A DNA stretch of 64,000 nucleotides from JAVVUJ01 sp964582545 (GCA_964582545.1 CAZOSB010000003.1:62001-126000), one strand, 5' to 3'; counted from the first letter of the stretch, positions 27,092-36,766 are shown. Program-made: numbers and translations. The notes: generated from the letters alone by a model not told the origin.

Positions 27092-28114
27092 ATGAAAATA
27101 CTTGTGACTGGAGGTGCCGGATATATTGGGAGCCACACCTGTGTAGCTCTATTAGAGGCAGGGGAAGATATTGTGGTGGTAGATAATCTATCCAATAGCA
27201 GCGTGGCGGTCATAGAACGAATCAAAAAAATAACCAGTAAAGACTTTGTGTTCTATAAAATGGATGTACGGGATGAAGAGAATTTGAATGGAATTTTCAA
27301 GGCAAATGAAATAGGAGCGGTCATTCATTTTGCAGGACTGAAGGCTGTAGGAGAATCCGTCACCTTTCCCTTAAAATATTATGAGAATAACCTATGCTCC
27401 ACCTTACAGCTTTTGAAGGTTATGGAAAAGTTTCAGGTGAAAAATTTTGTTTTCAGTTCCTCTGCAACGGTGTACGGAGATCCACATAAGGTACCCATTA
27501 CAGAGGATTTTCCTCTTTCCACCACAAACCCTTACGGTGCGACCAAACTCATGATTGAAAACATGCTAAAGGATATACATATTGGAGATCATTCCTGGAA
27601 CATTGCGATTTTAAGATACTTTAATCCCGTGGGCGCTCACCAAAGCGGCACTATAGGCGAAAACCCAAATGGAATTCCCAATAATCTGGTGCCCTATATC
27701 ACTCAGGTGGCCATTGGAAAATTAGCCTGTTTAAGTGTGTTCGGCAACGATTATCCTACCTTGGATGGAACTGGGGTAAGGGATTATATTCACGTCACAG
27801 ATTTGGCAGAGGGACACTTGGCGGCACTGAAAAAGTTAGAGACAAATTGTGGATTGGTTATATACAATCTAGGTACAGGTAAGGGATACAGCGTGTTGGA
27901 AATGGTGGACGCTTTTCAAGAAGCCTGTGGGAAAAAAATTCCCTTTGAGATACAGCCGAGGAGGGCGGGAGATGTTGCAAAGTGCTATTCAAACCCCGCA
28001 AAGGCAGAAAGTGAATTAAATTGGAAGGCCAAAAAAGGTCTAAAGGAAATGTGTGAAGATTCTTGGAGATGGCAGAAAAATAATCCTGGGGGGTATGAGG
28101 ACCATGGTTTATAA
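27092..28114 (+). CDS. galE: UDP-glucose/UDP-HexNAc 4-epimerase GalE
   Basis: 340 aa extended SDR. NAD motif GGAGYIGSH (7-15), catalytic YxxxK with Y148 and K152, and the FNPVGAH and RRAGDVAKCYSNP segments of GalE. It interconverts UDP-Glc and UDP-Gal, and in some members UDP-GlcNAc and UDP-GalNAc. Placed just before the HexNAc 1-kinase homologue, as in the bifidobacterial lacto-N-biose locus. Confidence 0.95.
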   Translation: MKILVTGGAGYIGSHTCVALLEAGEDIVVVDNLSNSSVAVIERIKKITSKDFVFYKMDVRDEENLNGIFKANEIGAVIHFAGLKAVGESVTFPLKYYENNLCSTLQLLKVMEKFQVKNFVFSSSATVYGDPHKVPITEDFPLSTTNPYGATKLMIENMLKDIHIGDHSWNIAILRYFNPVGAHQSGTIGENPNGIPNNLVPYITQVAIGKLACLSVFGNDYPTLDGTGVRDYIHVTDLAEGHLAALKKLETNCGLVIYNLGTGKGYSVLEMVDAFQEACGKKIPFEIQPRRAGDVAKCYSNPAKAESELNWKAKKGLKEMCEDSWRWQKNNPGGYEDHGL

Positions 28115-28141
28115 GGGACTAGAGAAGCGGGAGGTCAAAAG

Positions 28142-29311
28142 GTGAAAATAGCATTAGATATTATAGTTTCAAACGTTTTAGGGGTGTATGGTTTTTCTGG
28201 ACAGTTGACAAGAACATTACCATATGGATGTGGTCATATCAATGATACCTATGCCATATATATTCAGCAGAAAGATGGGGCTTTAAAACCATACATTTTA
28301 CAGAGAATCAATACAAATGTATTTAAAAACCCATACCAGTTGATGGAAAATATTGTAGGTGTAACCACCTATTTAAGAGATAAGATTGTAGCTGCAGGGG
28401 GCGATCCAGAGAGAGAAACCCTAAATATCATTCCTACCTTAAATGGAAATTCTTTCTTTCAAGATGAAACAGGGGAATATTGGAGATGTTACACCTTCAT
28501 AGAAGATACGATTACTTTACAGCAGGCTGAAAAATCGGAAGATATGTACGAATCAGCCAAGGTTTTCGGTAGGTTTCAGAGCTTGCTTTCAGATTATCCA
28601 GCAGAGAGTTTACATGAGACGATTCCAGGATTTCATCATACCATAAAAAGATATGAACAGTTGGAATATGCCTTAAAACAAGACGTAAAAGGAAGGGCAA
28701 TGGATGTGCAAAAGGAGATTTCTTTTGTTATGGACAGAAAGGAGGAAGCTGGTACTCTGGTTCAGCTGTTGAAAGAAGGGGAACTGCCCATAAGGGTAAC
28801 TCATAACGATACGAAACTGAATAATTCTTTGATTGACAAAGGAACCGGCAAGGGAATTTGTGCGGTGGATTTGGACACGGTAATGCCGGGTCTGTGCCAT
28901 TACGACTTTGGAGACGCCATCCGATTTGGAACGAATCCCGCTTCTGAGGATGAAAAGGATCTGGAGAAGGTTTGGATGGAAGAAAGCTACTTTGATGCTT
29001 ACACGAAAGGTTACTTGGAGGAGGCAGGAAAGTCCCTAACAAGTAAGGAGATTTCTCTTTTACCTCTGGGTGCTAAAATTATGACACTAGAATGCGGTGT
29101 TAGATTTTTAACGGATTATTTGAATGGGGATCGTTACTTTAAAATCCATAGAGAGGAACACAATCTGGATCGATGCAGAACCCAGCTTAAATTGGTAGAA
29201 GATATGGAAGGCAAATGGTCCACCATGGTGGAAATAGTCAATAAATATGGAGGTGAGTTGGAAAATGATAATAAATATAAGGGGACTACATCCTTTCTTC
29301 AAAGAGGGTAG
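28142..29311 (+). CDS. nahK: N-acetylhexosamine 1-kinase (NahK-like phosphotransferase)
   Basis: 389 aa, aminoglycoside-phosphotransferase fold. The segments PYGCGHINDTY, YILQRINTNVF, RVTHNDTKLNN (catalytic Asp), AVDLDTVMPG and DFGDAIRFG closely follow Bifidobacterium NahK as I recall it, which makes HexNAc-1-phosphate from GlcNAc or GalNAc. The N-terminus is about 10 residues longer than NahK. Related hexose kinases share the fold, so the exact substrate needs assay. It is coupled with galE upstream and a deacetylase downstream. Confidence 0.82.
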   Translation: MKIALDIIVSNVLGVYGFSGQLTRTLPYGCGHINDTYAIYIQQKDGALKPYILQRINTNVFKNPYQLMENIVGVTTYLRDKIVAAGGDPERETLNIIPTLNGNSFFQDETGEYWRCYTFIEDTITLQQAEKSEDMYESAKVFGRFQSLLSDYPAESLHETIPGFHHTIKRYEQLEYALKQDVKGRAMDVQKEISFVMDRKEEAGTLVQLLKEGELPIRVTHNDTKLNNSLIDKGTGKGICAVDLDTVMPGLCHYDFGDAIRFGTNPASEDEKDLEKVWMEESYFDAYTKGYLEEAGKSLTSKEISLLPLGAKIMTLECGVRFLTDYLNGDRYFKIHREEHNLDRCRTQLKLVEDMEGKWSTMVEIVNKYGGELENDNKYKGTTSFLQRG

Positions 29312-29350
29312 ATCAAAGCTTAGATTTCCATCTTTAGAGGGGGGATCTCT

Positions 29351-30136
29351 ATGAAAACTACCCATTTAGCCATTGGAGCTCATCAGGATGATATTGAAAT
29401 CATGGCTCAACACGGGATATTGACTTGTTTTGATCATTCGGATTTGACCTTTTCAGCTGTGGTTTGCGCAGATGGAGCAGGAAGTCCTAGAAAAGGTATT
29501 TACGAAAAGTATACGGACGATCAGATGATGGTCGTTCGAGCAGAAGAACAGAACAAAGCCGCTAAAATCGGCAATTATGGACAGATGATTTCATTGAAAT
29601 ATCCTAGCAACTTCATTAAAGATTTAACAGATCAAAGGCTTACAGAAAACATAAAAAATGTGATAAAAGAGTTAAAGCCTCAGGTAATCTATACTCATAA
29701 CCCAGCGGATAAACACGATACCCATGTGGCTGTATGCCTTAGAACAATAGAAGCCTTAAAAGAAATTAATTATAAACCGGAAGCATTTTATGGATGCGAA
29801 GTATGGAGGGGTCTGGATTGGCTTCAGGATGAGGATAAGGTTGCATTAGATGTATCTGGACATCCCGCCTTAAGGGCGGCACTGTTAGGGGTTTATGATT
29901 CTCAGATCGACGGAGGAAAACGATATGACGTAGCTACATTGGGAAGGTTTGCTGCCAACGCTACCTTCTATGAATCCCACCATACAGATCACTCAGAAGC
30001 GTTAAGTTATGCTATGAATTTATTGCCACTTTTGGAAGAACTGAACGTAGAGACTTACATCAAAGATTGTATCGATCATTTTGTTCTAGACATAACACAA
30101 AGAATTGCTAAACTTCAGAGGAAGGAGAAGATCTAA
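29351..30136 (+). CDS. PIG-L/LmbE family deacetylase
   Basis: 261 aa. AHQDDIE (residues 10-16) is a variant of the AHPDDxE zinc motif with Gln for Pro. H11 and D14 are likely zinc ligands and D13 the base. The third ligand fits H125 in HDTHVAV. Known members remove acetyl groups from GlcNAc in various conjugates. Lying directly before nagB (one-base stop/start overlap), it may take the place of NagA, which is not seen here. Confidence 0.85.
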   Translation: MKTTHLAIGAHQDDIEIMAQHGILTCFDHSDLTFSAVVCADGAGSPRKGIYEKYTDDQMMVVRAEEQNKAAKIGNYGQMISLKYPSNFIKDLTDQRLTENIKNVIKELKPQVIYTHNPADKHDTHVAVCLRTIEALKEINYKPEAFYGCEVWRGLDWLQDEDKVALDVSGHPALRAALLGVYDSQIDGGKRYDVATLGRFAANATFYESHHTDHSEALSYAMNLLPLLEELNVETYIKDCIDHFVLDITQRIAKLQRKEKI

Positions 30137-30861
30137 TGAAAATTATAAAGGCCAAGGATTATAAGGATATGAGCAGGAAAGCTGCCAATATCCTTTCTGC
30201 CCAAGTAATTCTAAAGGAAAATGCAGTGCTGGGTCTGGCTACAGGATCTACGGTGCTAGGGATCTACCAGCAACTGGTGCAATGGTACGAGAAGGGTGAT
30301 ATTGATTTTTCCTCAGTCAGTACGGTGAACTTAGATGAATATGTGGGGCTACTTCCAGGAGATGAGAGCAGTTATAGACATTATATGTTTTCTAATTTAT
30401 TTGACCATACCAATATTTTGCCTGAAAATACCCATCTGCCCAACGGTCTCGCTAAAGATATTGAAGGGGAGTGTAAACGATACGATAGGTTAATCGAAGG
30501 CCTGGGCGGTATAGATTTACAGCTCTTAGGATTAGGTGGAAATGGACACATTGGTTTTAACGAACCACATGAAGCCTTTGAGCAGCTAACCCATTGCGTT
30601 AAATTAAAGGATAGCACCATAGATGCCAATGCCAAATACTTTCCATCCAGAGAAGCGGTTCCTCAAAAGGCTATTACCATGGGAATAAAAAGCATCATGT
30701 TGGCAAAGCGCATCGTGTTATGTGTCAGCGGCAAAAGGAAAGCCAAGGTTCTGAGGCAGGTTCTTTATGGACCCGTTACCCCTGAAATTCCAGGTTCTAT
30801 TCTTCAAATGCATCCCAGACTCATGGTGGTGGCGGACGAAGAAGCCTCTGAATATATATAG
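30136..30861 (+). CDS. nagB: Glucosamine-6-phosphate deaminase NagB
   Basis: 241 aa. LGLATGSTVLGIYQQL, the VNLDEYVGL segment with its Asp/Glu pair, and GLGGNGHIGFNEP are diagnostic. It converts GlcN-6-P to fructose-6-P and ammonia. It is the last gene of the operon and gives the pathway its entry to glycolysis. Confidence 0.94.
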   Translation: MKIIKAKDYKDMSRKAANILSAQVILKENAVLGLATGSTVLGIYQQLVQWYEKGDIDFSSVSTVNLDEYVGLLPGDESSYRHYMFSNLFDHTNILPENTHLPNGLAKDIEGECKRYDRLIEGLGGIDLQLLGLGGNGHIGFNEPHEAFEQLTHCVKLKDSTIDANAKYFPSREAVPQKAITMGIKSIMLAKRIVLCVSGKRKAKVLRQVLYGPVTPEIPGSILQMHPRLMVVADEEASEYI

Positions 30862-30957
30862 ACAAGTAAGCGCAAATGACGAGTTAAAAGCAAAAAGATT
30901 TACAAAACTTATTGTATTAAACTTGGATTTTTGATAATATGATTATTAGATAAAAGC

Positions 30958-30986
30958 TTTACATTGTATAAGGTTTTAAGTATACT
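30958..30986 (+). promoter_or_regulatory. Promoter of nhaA
   Basis: TTTACA (30958-30963), 17-bp spacer, TATACT (30981-30986), 34 bp before the ATG. Confidence 0.65.
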
Positions 30987-31020
30987 GTATACAAAATATT
31001 GTTTTAGGAGAAAGGACGAA

Positions 31021-32172
31021 ATGTTGAAAAAAATCAGAGAATACTCCATACCTTTGATTGCAGGAGTAGTAGTTGCACTTGTCTGGGCCAACATCGACCC
31101 AGAAGGATATTCCCATTTTTTACATCTGGACTTAATCGGACACTATAATTTTCATTTTCTAGTCAACGACATTTTTATGGTATTCTTCTTCGGTATCGCA
31201 GGAGTGGAAATTGTCAACAGCTTATCACCGGGAGGTGCTTTAAATCCTATACATAAAGCGGTTACACCTCTTATGGCTACAGCAGGAGGCGTAATAGGAC
31301 CGATTTGTATATTTTTTATTTTAAATATTTTGTTTGGATCACCGGATTATACCAACGGGTGGGGCATCTGTACGGCTACAGATATTGCATTAGCTTGGTT
31401 ATTGGCCAGGTTGGTCTTCGGGAAGAACCATCCGGCAGTAAGCTTCTTACTTCTTTTAGCCGTTGCTGACGATGCAATTGGATTGGCAATCATCGCTATA
31501 TTCTATCCGGATCCTACAACACCTACTGAGCCCATGTGGTTGCTTTTGGTGGTAGGGGCGATGTTGGTGGCCTTTGCCTTCAATAAAATGGGCATTAAGA
31601 GCTACTTCCCATACATATTTATTGCAGGCGTTATCGCTTGGTTTGGAATGCACAACGCTCATCTACACCCCGCATTAGCTCTGGTGTTTATCGTACCGTT
31701 CTTACCTAGGAGCGGAAAGATAGTCCATCATCAAGATACACATGGCTTAGAAGATGCAGCAGGCCATTCTACATTAGCAAAATTTGAGCATCAAATTTCA
31801 CCCTTCGTAGACTATGGACTCATATTATTTGGTATCTCTAACGCAGGGGTTCAATTCTCCGGAATTAATAATTTAACTTGGATAATATTGATATCCTTAA
31901 TTGTTGGAAAGACCATAGGTATTTCATTGTTCACGTGGATAGCAACTCTGCTGAAATTCGGGCTTCCGGAAGGAATGCATACAAAAGATGTACTCATGGC
32001 CGGAGTAATTGCAGGAATGGGACTTACCGTAGCACTGTTTGTGGCAGGATCCGCATATACAGATTTGACGATTATGGGTGCTGCGAAAATGGGGGCTCTT
32101 TTTACGGTACTGGTATTCCCCATTGGCTTTATTCTTAGTAAAGTATTAGGAATCAAAAAACTTGAAAGATAA
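31021..32172 (+). CDS. nhaA: Na+/H+ antiporter NhaA
   Basis: 383 aa from the ATG at 31021, which follows AGGAGAAAGGA (an upstream in-frame start at 30964 would fall inside the promoter). About eleven hydrophobic segments. The functional Asp pair is D150/D151 in LLAVADDAIGLA and D121 in TATDIALA matches E. coli D133. It exports sodium in exchange for protons. The TM5 DD context is VADDAIG, unlike E. coli IIDDLG, suggesting a divergent clade. Confidence 0.9.
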   Translation: MLKKIREYSIPLIAGVVVALVWANIDPEGYSHFLHLDLIGHYNFHFLVNDIFMVFFFGIAGVEIVNSLSPGGALNPIHKAVTPLMATAGGVIGPICIFFILNILFGSPDYTNGWGICTATDIALAWLLARLVFGKNHPAVSFLLLLAVADDAIGLAIIAIFYPDPTTPTEPMWLLLVVGAMLVAFAFNKMGIKSYFPYIFIAGVIAWFGMHNAHLHPALALVFIVPFLPRSGKIVHHQDTHGLEDAAGHSTLAKFEHQISPFVDYGLILFGISNAGVQFSGINNLTWIILISLIVGKTIGISLFTWIATLLKFGLPEGMHTKDVLMAGVIAGMGLTVALFVAGSAYTDLTIMGAAKMGALFTVLVFPIGFILSKVLGIKKLER

Positions 32173-32207
32173 GGTTTGAAAGGAAAGTTTGAAAGGTAGG
32201 TATAGAT

Positions 32208-33125
32208 ATGCGATTAATTACAAGATCTGACTTTGATGGACTAGTATGTGCGGTATTTTTAAAAAAAGCAGGTGTAATTGACAGTTGGAAATTCGTGCAT
32301 CCTAAGGATTTACAGGATGGTCTTGAAGAGATAGGTCAAAACGATTGCTTGGCCAATGTTCCCTTTGTGGAAGGATGTGGCTTATGGTTTGATCATCATT
32401 CCAGTGAAATAGAAAGGAATGCCTTCAAAGGAAAATACAAAGGAGATAGCCGCATGTGTCCCAGTGCGGCACATGTAATTTACGATTATTATGGAGGAAA
32501 GGAAAAATTTCCTCAATTTGATGAGCTCTTAGATGCTGTAGATAAGGTGGACAGCGCAAACTTGACCGTAGAAGAAATTCTAAACCCAAAGGGATTTATT
32601 CTTTTAGGATTTATCATGGATCCTCGAACAGGCTTAGGTCGATTCCGAGATTTTACCATTCCAAACTACATGCTTATGGAAAAATTGATTGACTGGTGTG
32701 CAGAGTTTTCCATTGAAGAGATTTTGAATCTTCCCGATGTGGTGGAGAGAGTCAAGAAGTACAATGAGCAGACTGAGCTGTTTATTCAGATGTTGAAAGA
32801 ACATACGAAAATACAAGATCAAGTAATCATCACAGATCTGAGGGGGCAAGAATTAATTTATGCCGGAAATAGATTCATTATCTACAGCCTATTTCCAGAA
32901 CAAAATATATCTGTTTGGATTGTTTCGGGTAGAGGAGGGGAAGGCTGCTCCGCAGCTGTAGGTCACAGTGTGGTTAATCGGACATCAAAGGTGGATGTAG
33001 GTGCTCTTATGCTGAAATATGGTGGCGGTGGGCACAAGGTAGTAGGCACCTGTCAGTTTAGCACAGAAAATATGGAAACAGAATTGCCAAAGCTTACAGA
33101 TGAAATACTACGACTTAATCAATAG
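32208..33125 (+). CDS. DHH/DHHA1 family phosphoesterase
   Basis: 305 aa. RSDFDGL (6-12), DHH (62-64), DAVDKVD and C-terminal DHHA1 GGGGH (272-276). These Mn-dependent enzymes cut short oligonucleotides, cyclic-dinucleotide products or phosphate esters. It lies just before the EAL-domain gene, whose product pGpG is a typical substrate for DHH nanoRNases, so a link is possible but unproved. Confidence 0.83.
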   Translation: MRLITRSDFDGLVCAVFLKKAGVIDSWKFVHPKDLQDGLEEIGQNDCLANVPFVEGCGLWFDHHSSEIERNAFKGKYKGDSRMCPSAAHVIYDYYGGKEKFPQFDELLDAVDKVDSANLTVEEILNPKGFILLGFIMDPRTGLGRFRDFTIPNYMLMEKLIDWCAEFSIEEILNLPDVVERVKKYNEQTELFIQMLKEHTKIQDQVIITDLRGQELIYAGNRFIIYSLFPEQNISVWIVSGRGGEGCSAAVGHSVVNRTSKVDVGALMLKYGGGGHKVVGTCQFSTENMETELPKLTDEILRLNQ

Positions 33126-33195
33126 TGTAATTGTATATGTTCAACATAAATGGTTGATAAAATTAAATACCAAACAAGTAGCGATTGCTATGATG

Positions 33196-33227
33196 CATAG
33201 CCAGTTTAACGGATTAGACTGGTTATG
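33196..33227 (+). repeat. Hairpin in the DHH-EAL spacer
   Basis: CATAGCCAGT and ACTGGTTATG pair over 10 bp (one G-U) around a 12-nt loop. TTAAGTTTT follows, so it may be a weak terminator. The rest of the 33126-33363 spacer shows no clear element. Confidence 0.45.
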
Positions 33228-33363
33228 TTAAGTTTTAGCAAAATGTAAATGTAAATTCTTGAAAAATATCAAGATATCATAAAGTAAAAGAAATTTGCTT
33301 TATGAGTTGGTGTATGATAAAATATTAAATTAAATTGAATTGCTCAAGTTTAAGAGGTTTGTC

Positions 33364-35607
33364 ATGGTAAAAAAAGTAACGACTAAACAACTAATATTAA
33401 TTATCATTGCCATTATCACAATAGCGATTTTTGGCTTATATAGGTATAACCAAACTTTAAATAATTATTTATCCAAAAACATTTACTCTACTTTAGAAGA
33501 AATTTTACAACAACAACAGTTTAACTTTACTTCTGAAATAAGCGCTGAAATTAAATCTTTAAAAAGCATTGCCACTACTATTTCGCATTCAGATGAGGGT
33601 TCTGATGCTACCTTAGCAATGTTGAAGGAAGTAGTGGTAGATACTAATTTCGAATATTTGATACTTGCAGATCTTCAAGGCGTAGCGGTAGCGACGGATG
33701 GTCAAAAAATCAATGTGAAGGACAGGGCATACTTTAAAAGAGCGCTCACGGGGGAAACGTTGCTATCGGAGCCCATAGAATCCCTTCTTAGAGATGCTAT
33801 TGTTATGCCTATAGCCACGCCCATTGATAAAGATGGAGAGGTGATAGGCGTATTGATAGGAAGTTACCCTGCGGAAAAATTAAGTGAGCTATTTCTTCCT
33901 TCATTTGAAGGGAAAGGTTACGTGTACGTGGTGGACAATGAAGGGGAGATTATTACCAGAACAACAAATGCCTACACCCTTCTAAGCGGAAACAATTATT
34001 TGGAGCAGCTATCCCAATGTAAGTTTTACCAGTTAGATGCTTTTGAAACTGTGCGTTCTAATTTGTATTTAAATAAAGGCGGTCTAATTAGGTATGAATA
34101 TAACGGTGAAAAACGACTTGCGTCCTATAATGGATTGGGAATCAATGATTGGAATATCTTTACTATGGTTCCTGAGGATGTAATAACCGAATATACTTCG
34201 AAGATTACGACCAATACCGCAATTTTAGCTATCGTAATTATGTTATGTTTTATCTTGTTTTTACTTTATATATTAATCATGCAAAATAAAGCGGACAGAA
34301 TGCAAAAAAAACATATCGATGAATTAACAAATATTGCGTATTATGATGAACTGACGGGGGCCCCCAATTTAGCTAAATTTAAAATAGAGGCTCAACGACT
34401 TCTGGAAGAAAATATTAACACTTCATATATTCTAATGAAATTAGATGTAGAAAATTTTAAACTGATCAATGATATTTTTGGATTTGGAACTGGAGATAAG
34501 ATTTTAAATAGCATGAAATTCGCCTTAGAAAATAATCTGCAAAATCCCAATGAGACTTATGCCAAGGTGGGCGTTGATGAATTTGTGATTTTACATCAAT
34601 TTATCAGTTGGGAACAGATATATGAGTTAAGACGAAATTTTATTAAAAACTTCTATGAAACTATGGGAAAAGACTTCACATATCAGGTGGCATTCCCTCT
34701 AGGGCAATATGTCATTAAATTTGAAGAGATGGCACAGGCGGACATTATCTCCATGTTTGAAAAGGCAAACTTTGCTCATCGAATGGCCAAGCAGGACAGC
34801 AAAGAAAAAGTTGTAGATTTTGATGCAAACTTTAAAGATAAACTCATCTTTGAAAAAGAGTTGGAGGGCAAAATGGATCATGCCTTGGCAACCCAACAGT
34901 TTAAAGTATTTTTACAACCTAAATATTATTTAAAAGATGAGACCATTGCAGGTGCCGAGGCTCTAGTGAGATGGAAGTTCGAGAACCAAGACATAACCTA
35001 TCCCGATACTTTTATCCCCTTATTCGAGAAAAATGGTTTTATCATTCAACTGGATTTATATATGTTTGAGAACACCTGTAAGATCATTCGAGGCTGGATT
35101 GATAGCGGACTTACCCCTGTAACCATATCTGTAAACTTTTCTAGACTCCATCTGAGTAAATCTCACTTTGTGCAGGAGCTCTGTGAAATCGCTGACCGGT
35201 ATGAAGTGCCTAGAAAGCTATTGGAAATTGAGTTGACAGAAACTGTTATCCTTGAAAGTGAGGAGATCTTGTTGGGAGTGTTATCTCAAATTCACGATGC
35301 TGGATTTACTATTTCTATGGATGACTTTGGAAGCGGGTATTCTTCTTTGGGTCTCCTGCAAAATCTTCCGGTGGATGTGGTAAAATTGGATAAGAGCTTC
35401 TTTGAAGGGTTATATGAAAGTCATCAGTCAAAAATTGTTATAGGAAACGTAATAAAAATGCTGAATGAGCTTAAAATAAAAACTGTAGCTGAAGGTGTGG
35501 AGACAAAAGAGCAAATCGATCTTTTAATGGAGTTGAATTGTGATATTGTCCAAGGTTACTACTACTCCAGACCTATACCCGCAGAAGATTTAAAGCTTAC
35601 AAGCTAG
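33364..35607 (+). CDS. Membrane GGDEF/EAL protein, probable c-di-GMP phosphodiesterase
   Basis: 747 aa from the ATG at 33364, supported by AAGAGG upstream. Layout: TM1 (about 10-30), extracellular Cache-type sensor (about 30-280), TM2 (about 285-305), GGDEF, EAL. The GGDEF site is degenerate, GVDEF at 403-407, so cyclase activity is doubtful. The EAL domain keeps EALVRW (E532), DDFGSGYSSL, KLDKSF and AEGVET, as expected for active c-di-GMP hydrolysis. It probably links an external signal to c-di-GMP and motility. Confidence 0.9.
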   Translation: MVKKVTTKQLILIIIAIITIAIFGLYRYNQTLNNYLSKNIYSTLEEILQQQQFNFTSEISAEIKSLKSIATTISHSDEGSDATLAMLKEVVVDTNFEYLILADLQGVAVATDGQKINVKDRAYFKRALTGETLLSEPIESLLRDAIVMPIATPIDKDGEVIGVLIGSYPAEKLSELFLPSFEGKGYVYVVDNEGEIITRTTNAYTLLSGNNYLEQLSQCKFYQLDAFETVRSNLYLNKGGLIRYEYNGEKRLASYNGLGINDWNIFTMVPEDVITEYTSKITTNTAILAIVIMLCFILFLLYILIMQNKADRMQKKHIDELTNIAYYDELTGAPNLAKFKIEAQRLLEENINTSYILMKLDVENFKLINDIFGFGTGDKILNSMKFALENNLQNPNETYAKVGVDEFVILHQFISWEQIYELRRNFIKNFYETMGKDFTYQVAFPLGQYVIKFEEMAQADIISMFEKANFAHRMAKQDSKEKVVDFDANFKDKLIFEKELEGKMDHALATQQFKVFLQPKYYLKDETIAGAEALVRWKFENQDITYPDTFIPLFEKNGFIIQLDLYMFENTCKIIRGWIDSGLTPVTISVNFSRLHLSKSHFVQELCEIADRYEVPRKLLEIELTETVILESEEILLGVLSQIHDAGFTISMDDFGSGYSSLGLLQNLPVDVVKLDKSFFEGLYESHQSKIVIGNVIKMLNELKIKTVAEGVETKEQIDLLMELNCDIVQGYYYSRPIPAEDLKLTS

Positions 35608-35633
35608 TATTTGAATTTAAAAGGAGAAATAAG

Positions 35634-36014
35634 ATGAGAAAAATTGTATCTACAAAAGCGGCTCCGGCTGCTATCGGCCCATATTCTCAGGGTAACATCT
35701 TAGGGAATTTACTGTTTACCTCAGGTCAGGTGCCTCTGGATCCTACTACTGGAGAGATTGTTGGCAAAACCATTGAAGAACAAACAAAACAGGTATTTGA
35801 AAATTTAAAAGCTATTTTAGAAGAGGCAGGTAGTTCTTTGGATAAGGTATTAAAAACCACCGTATTTTTGGATGATATGAAAGATTTTGCCGCAATGAAC
35901 GGTGTTTATGCGCTATACTTCACTGAAGGTTCCTATCCCTCTAGGTCAGCATTTGAAGTGGCCAAACTACCCAAAGACGCTTTGGTGGAAATCGAAGTTA
36001 TCGCGTACATTTAA
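35634..36014 (+). CDS. ridA: RidA family enamine/imine deaminase
   Basis: 126 aa, full length. AAPAAIGPYSQG, the SGQVPLDPTTGE segment, the conserved Arg in PSRSAFEVAKLPKDALVEIE. RidA hydrolyses reactive 2-aminoacrylate-type enamines formed by PLP enzymes. AAAGGAG precedes the ATG. Confidence 0.95.
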   Translation: MRKIVSTKAAPAAIGPYSQGNILGNLLFTSGQVPLDPTTGEIVGKTIEEQTKQVFENLKAILEEAGSSLDKVLKTTVFLDDMKDFAAMNGVYALYFTEGSYPSRSAFEVAKLPKDALVEIEVIAYI

Positions 36015-36034
36015 AGAGAAAAGTTGGTGAAAAA

Positions 36035-36661
36035 ATGGAATTAAATCAATTAACGATAAAAGACTACAATCATATCTTATCCTCCGATGCTCCTGCCCCC
36101 GGGGGCGGTGCGGCGGCAGCTTTGGCGGGTGCCCAAGGAATTGCACTCACTATCATGGTAATCAATCTGACCCTTGGAAGGGAAAAATACGCTGAATTTG
36201 CACCCTTATGTTTGGAAATCAAAGGTCAAGCAGAACAATTAATGGAAGAGTTCTTAACAGGCATGGACAAGGATAAGGACGCTTTTAACGCACTCTCTGA
36301 TGCGTTTAGGCTTCCTAAAGCTAATGAAGAAGAAATTGTCGTTAGAAGCAAAGCCATAGGTGAAGCAACATTGGTTGCTACAGAGGTGCCTTTAGAGGCT
36401 ATGGAGCTCGCTATTAGAGGTCTTAAGCTTACTCAACCGCTCATTGGGAAGTCCAACAAAGGTGCTGTCAGTGATTTGGGTGTTGCGGCAGTCAACTTAC
36501 TTTCTTGCACTAAGGCGGCTAGGTTAAACGTTTTAATTAATCTTCCCGTAATCAAGGATCCTGTTCTTAAGGAGACTTATCGAACCAAGTGTGAGGTCAT
36601 GAATAATGAGGCTGAAGAATTGGCAAATCAGATTTACGAAGAAGTTGTAAGTTTATTATAA
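36035..36661 (+). CDS. Cyclodeaminase/cyclohydrolase family protein (FchA-like)
   Basis: 208 aa helical protein. The N-terminal APAPGGGAAAALAGAQG and C-terminal GAVSDLGVAAVNLLSCTKAARLNVLINLP are typical of formimino-THF cyclodeaminase and methenyl-THF cyclohydrolase (FchA). It acts in one-carbon/folate metabolism of anaerobes. The two activities cannot be told apart here. It starts 20 bp after ridA, so the two are probably co-transcribed. Confidence 0.87.
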   Translation: MELNQLTIKDYNHILSSDAPAPGGGAAAALAGAQGIALTIMVINLTLGREKYAEFAPLCLEIKGQAEQLMEEFLTGMDKDKDAFNALSDAFRLPKANEEEIVVRSKAIGEATLVATEVPLEAMELAIRGLKLTQPLIGKSNKGAVSDLGVAAVNLLSCTKAARLNVLINLPVIKDPVLKETYRTKCEVMNNEAEELANQIYEEVVSLL

Positions 36662-36714
36662 TTTCCTAAAATAAAAAATACCTTAAAAATGATTGTGATA
36701 TATTTAGAATATAA

Positions 36715-36750
36715 AAAAAGTATTGAGCTGATTAAATCTCAATACTTTTT
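36715..36750. terminator. Bidirectional terminator between fchA-like gene and AGCS symporter
   Basis: AAAAAGTATTGAG and CTCAATACTTTTT pair exactly around a 10-nt loop. A-runs and T-runs on both sides serve the two convergent transcripts. Confidence 0.88.
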
Positions 36751-36766
36751 ATGTTTTAACTTATTT

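Noticed and set aside
30964..31020. N-terminal extension of NhaA
   Set aside because: This start lies within the predicted promoter and lacks a ribosome site; the ATG at 31021 has one.
33126..33363. Riboswitch upstream of the GGDEF/EAL gene
   Set aside because: Only a single 10-bp hairpin; no recognised aptamer consensus.
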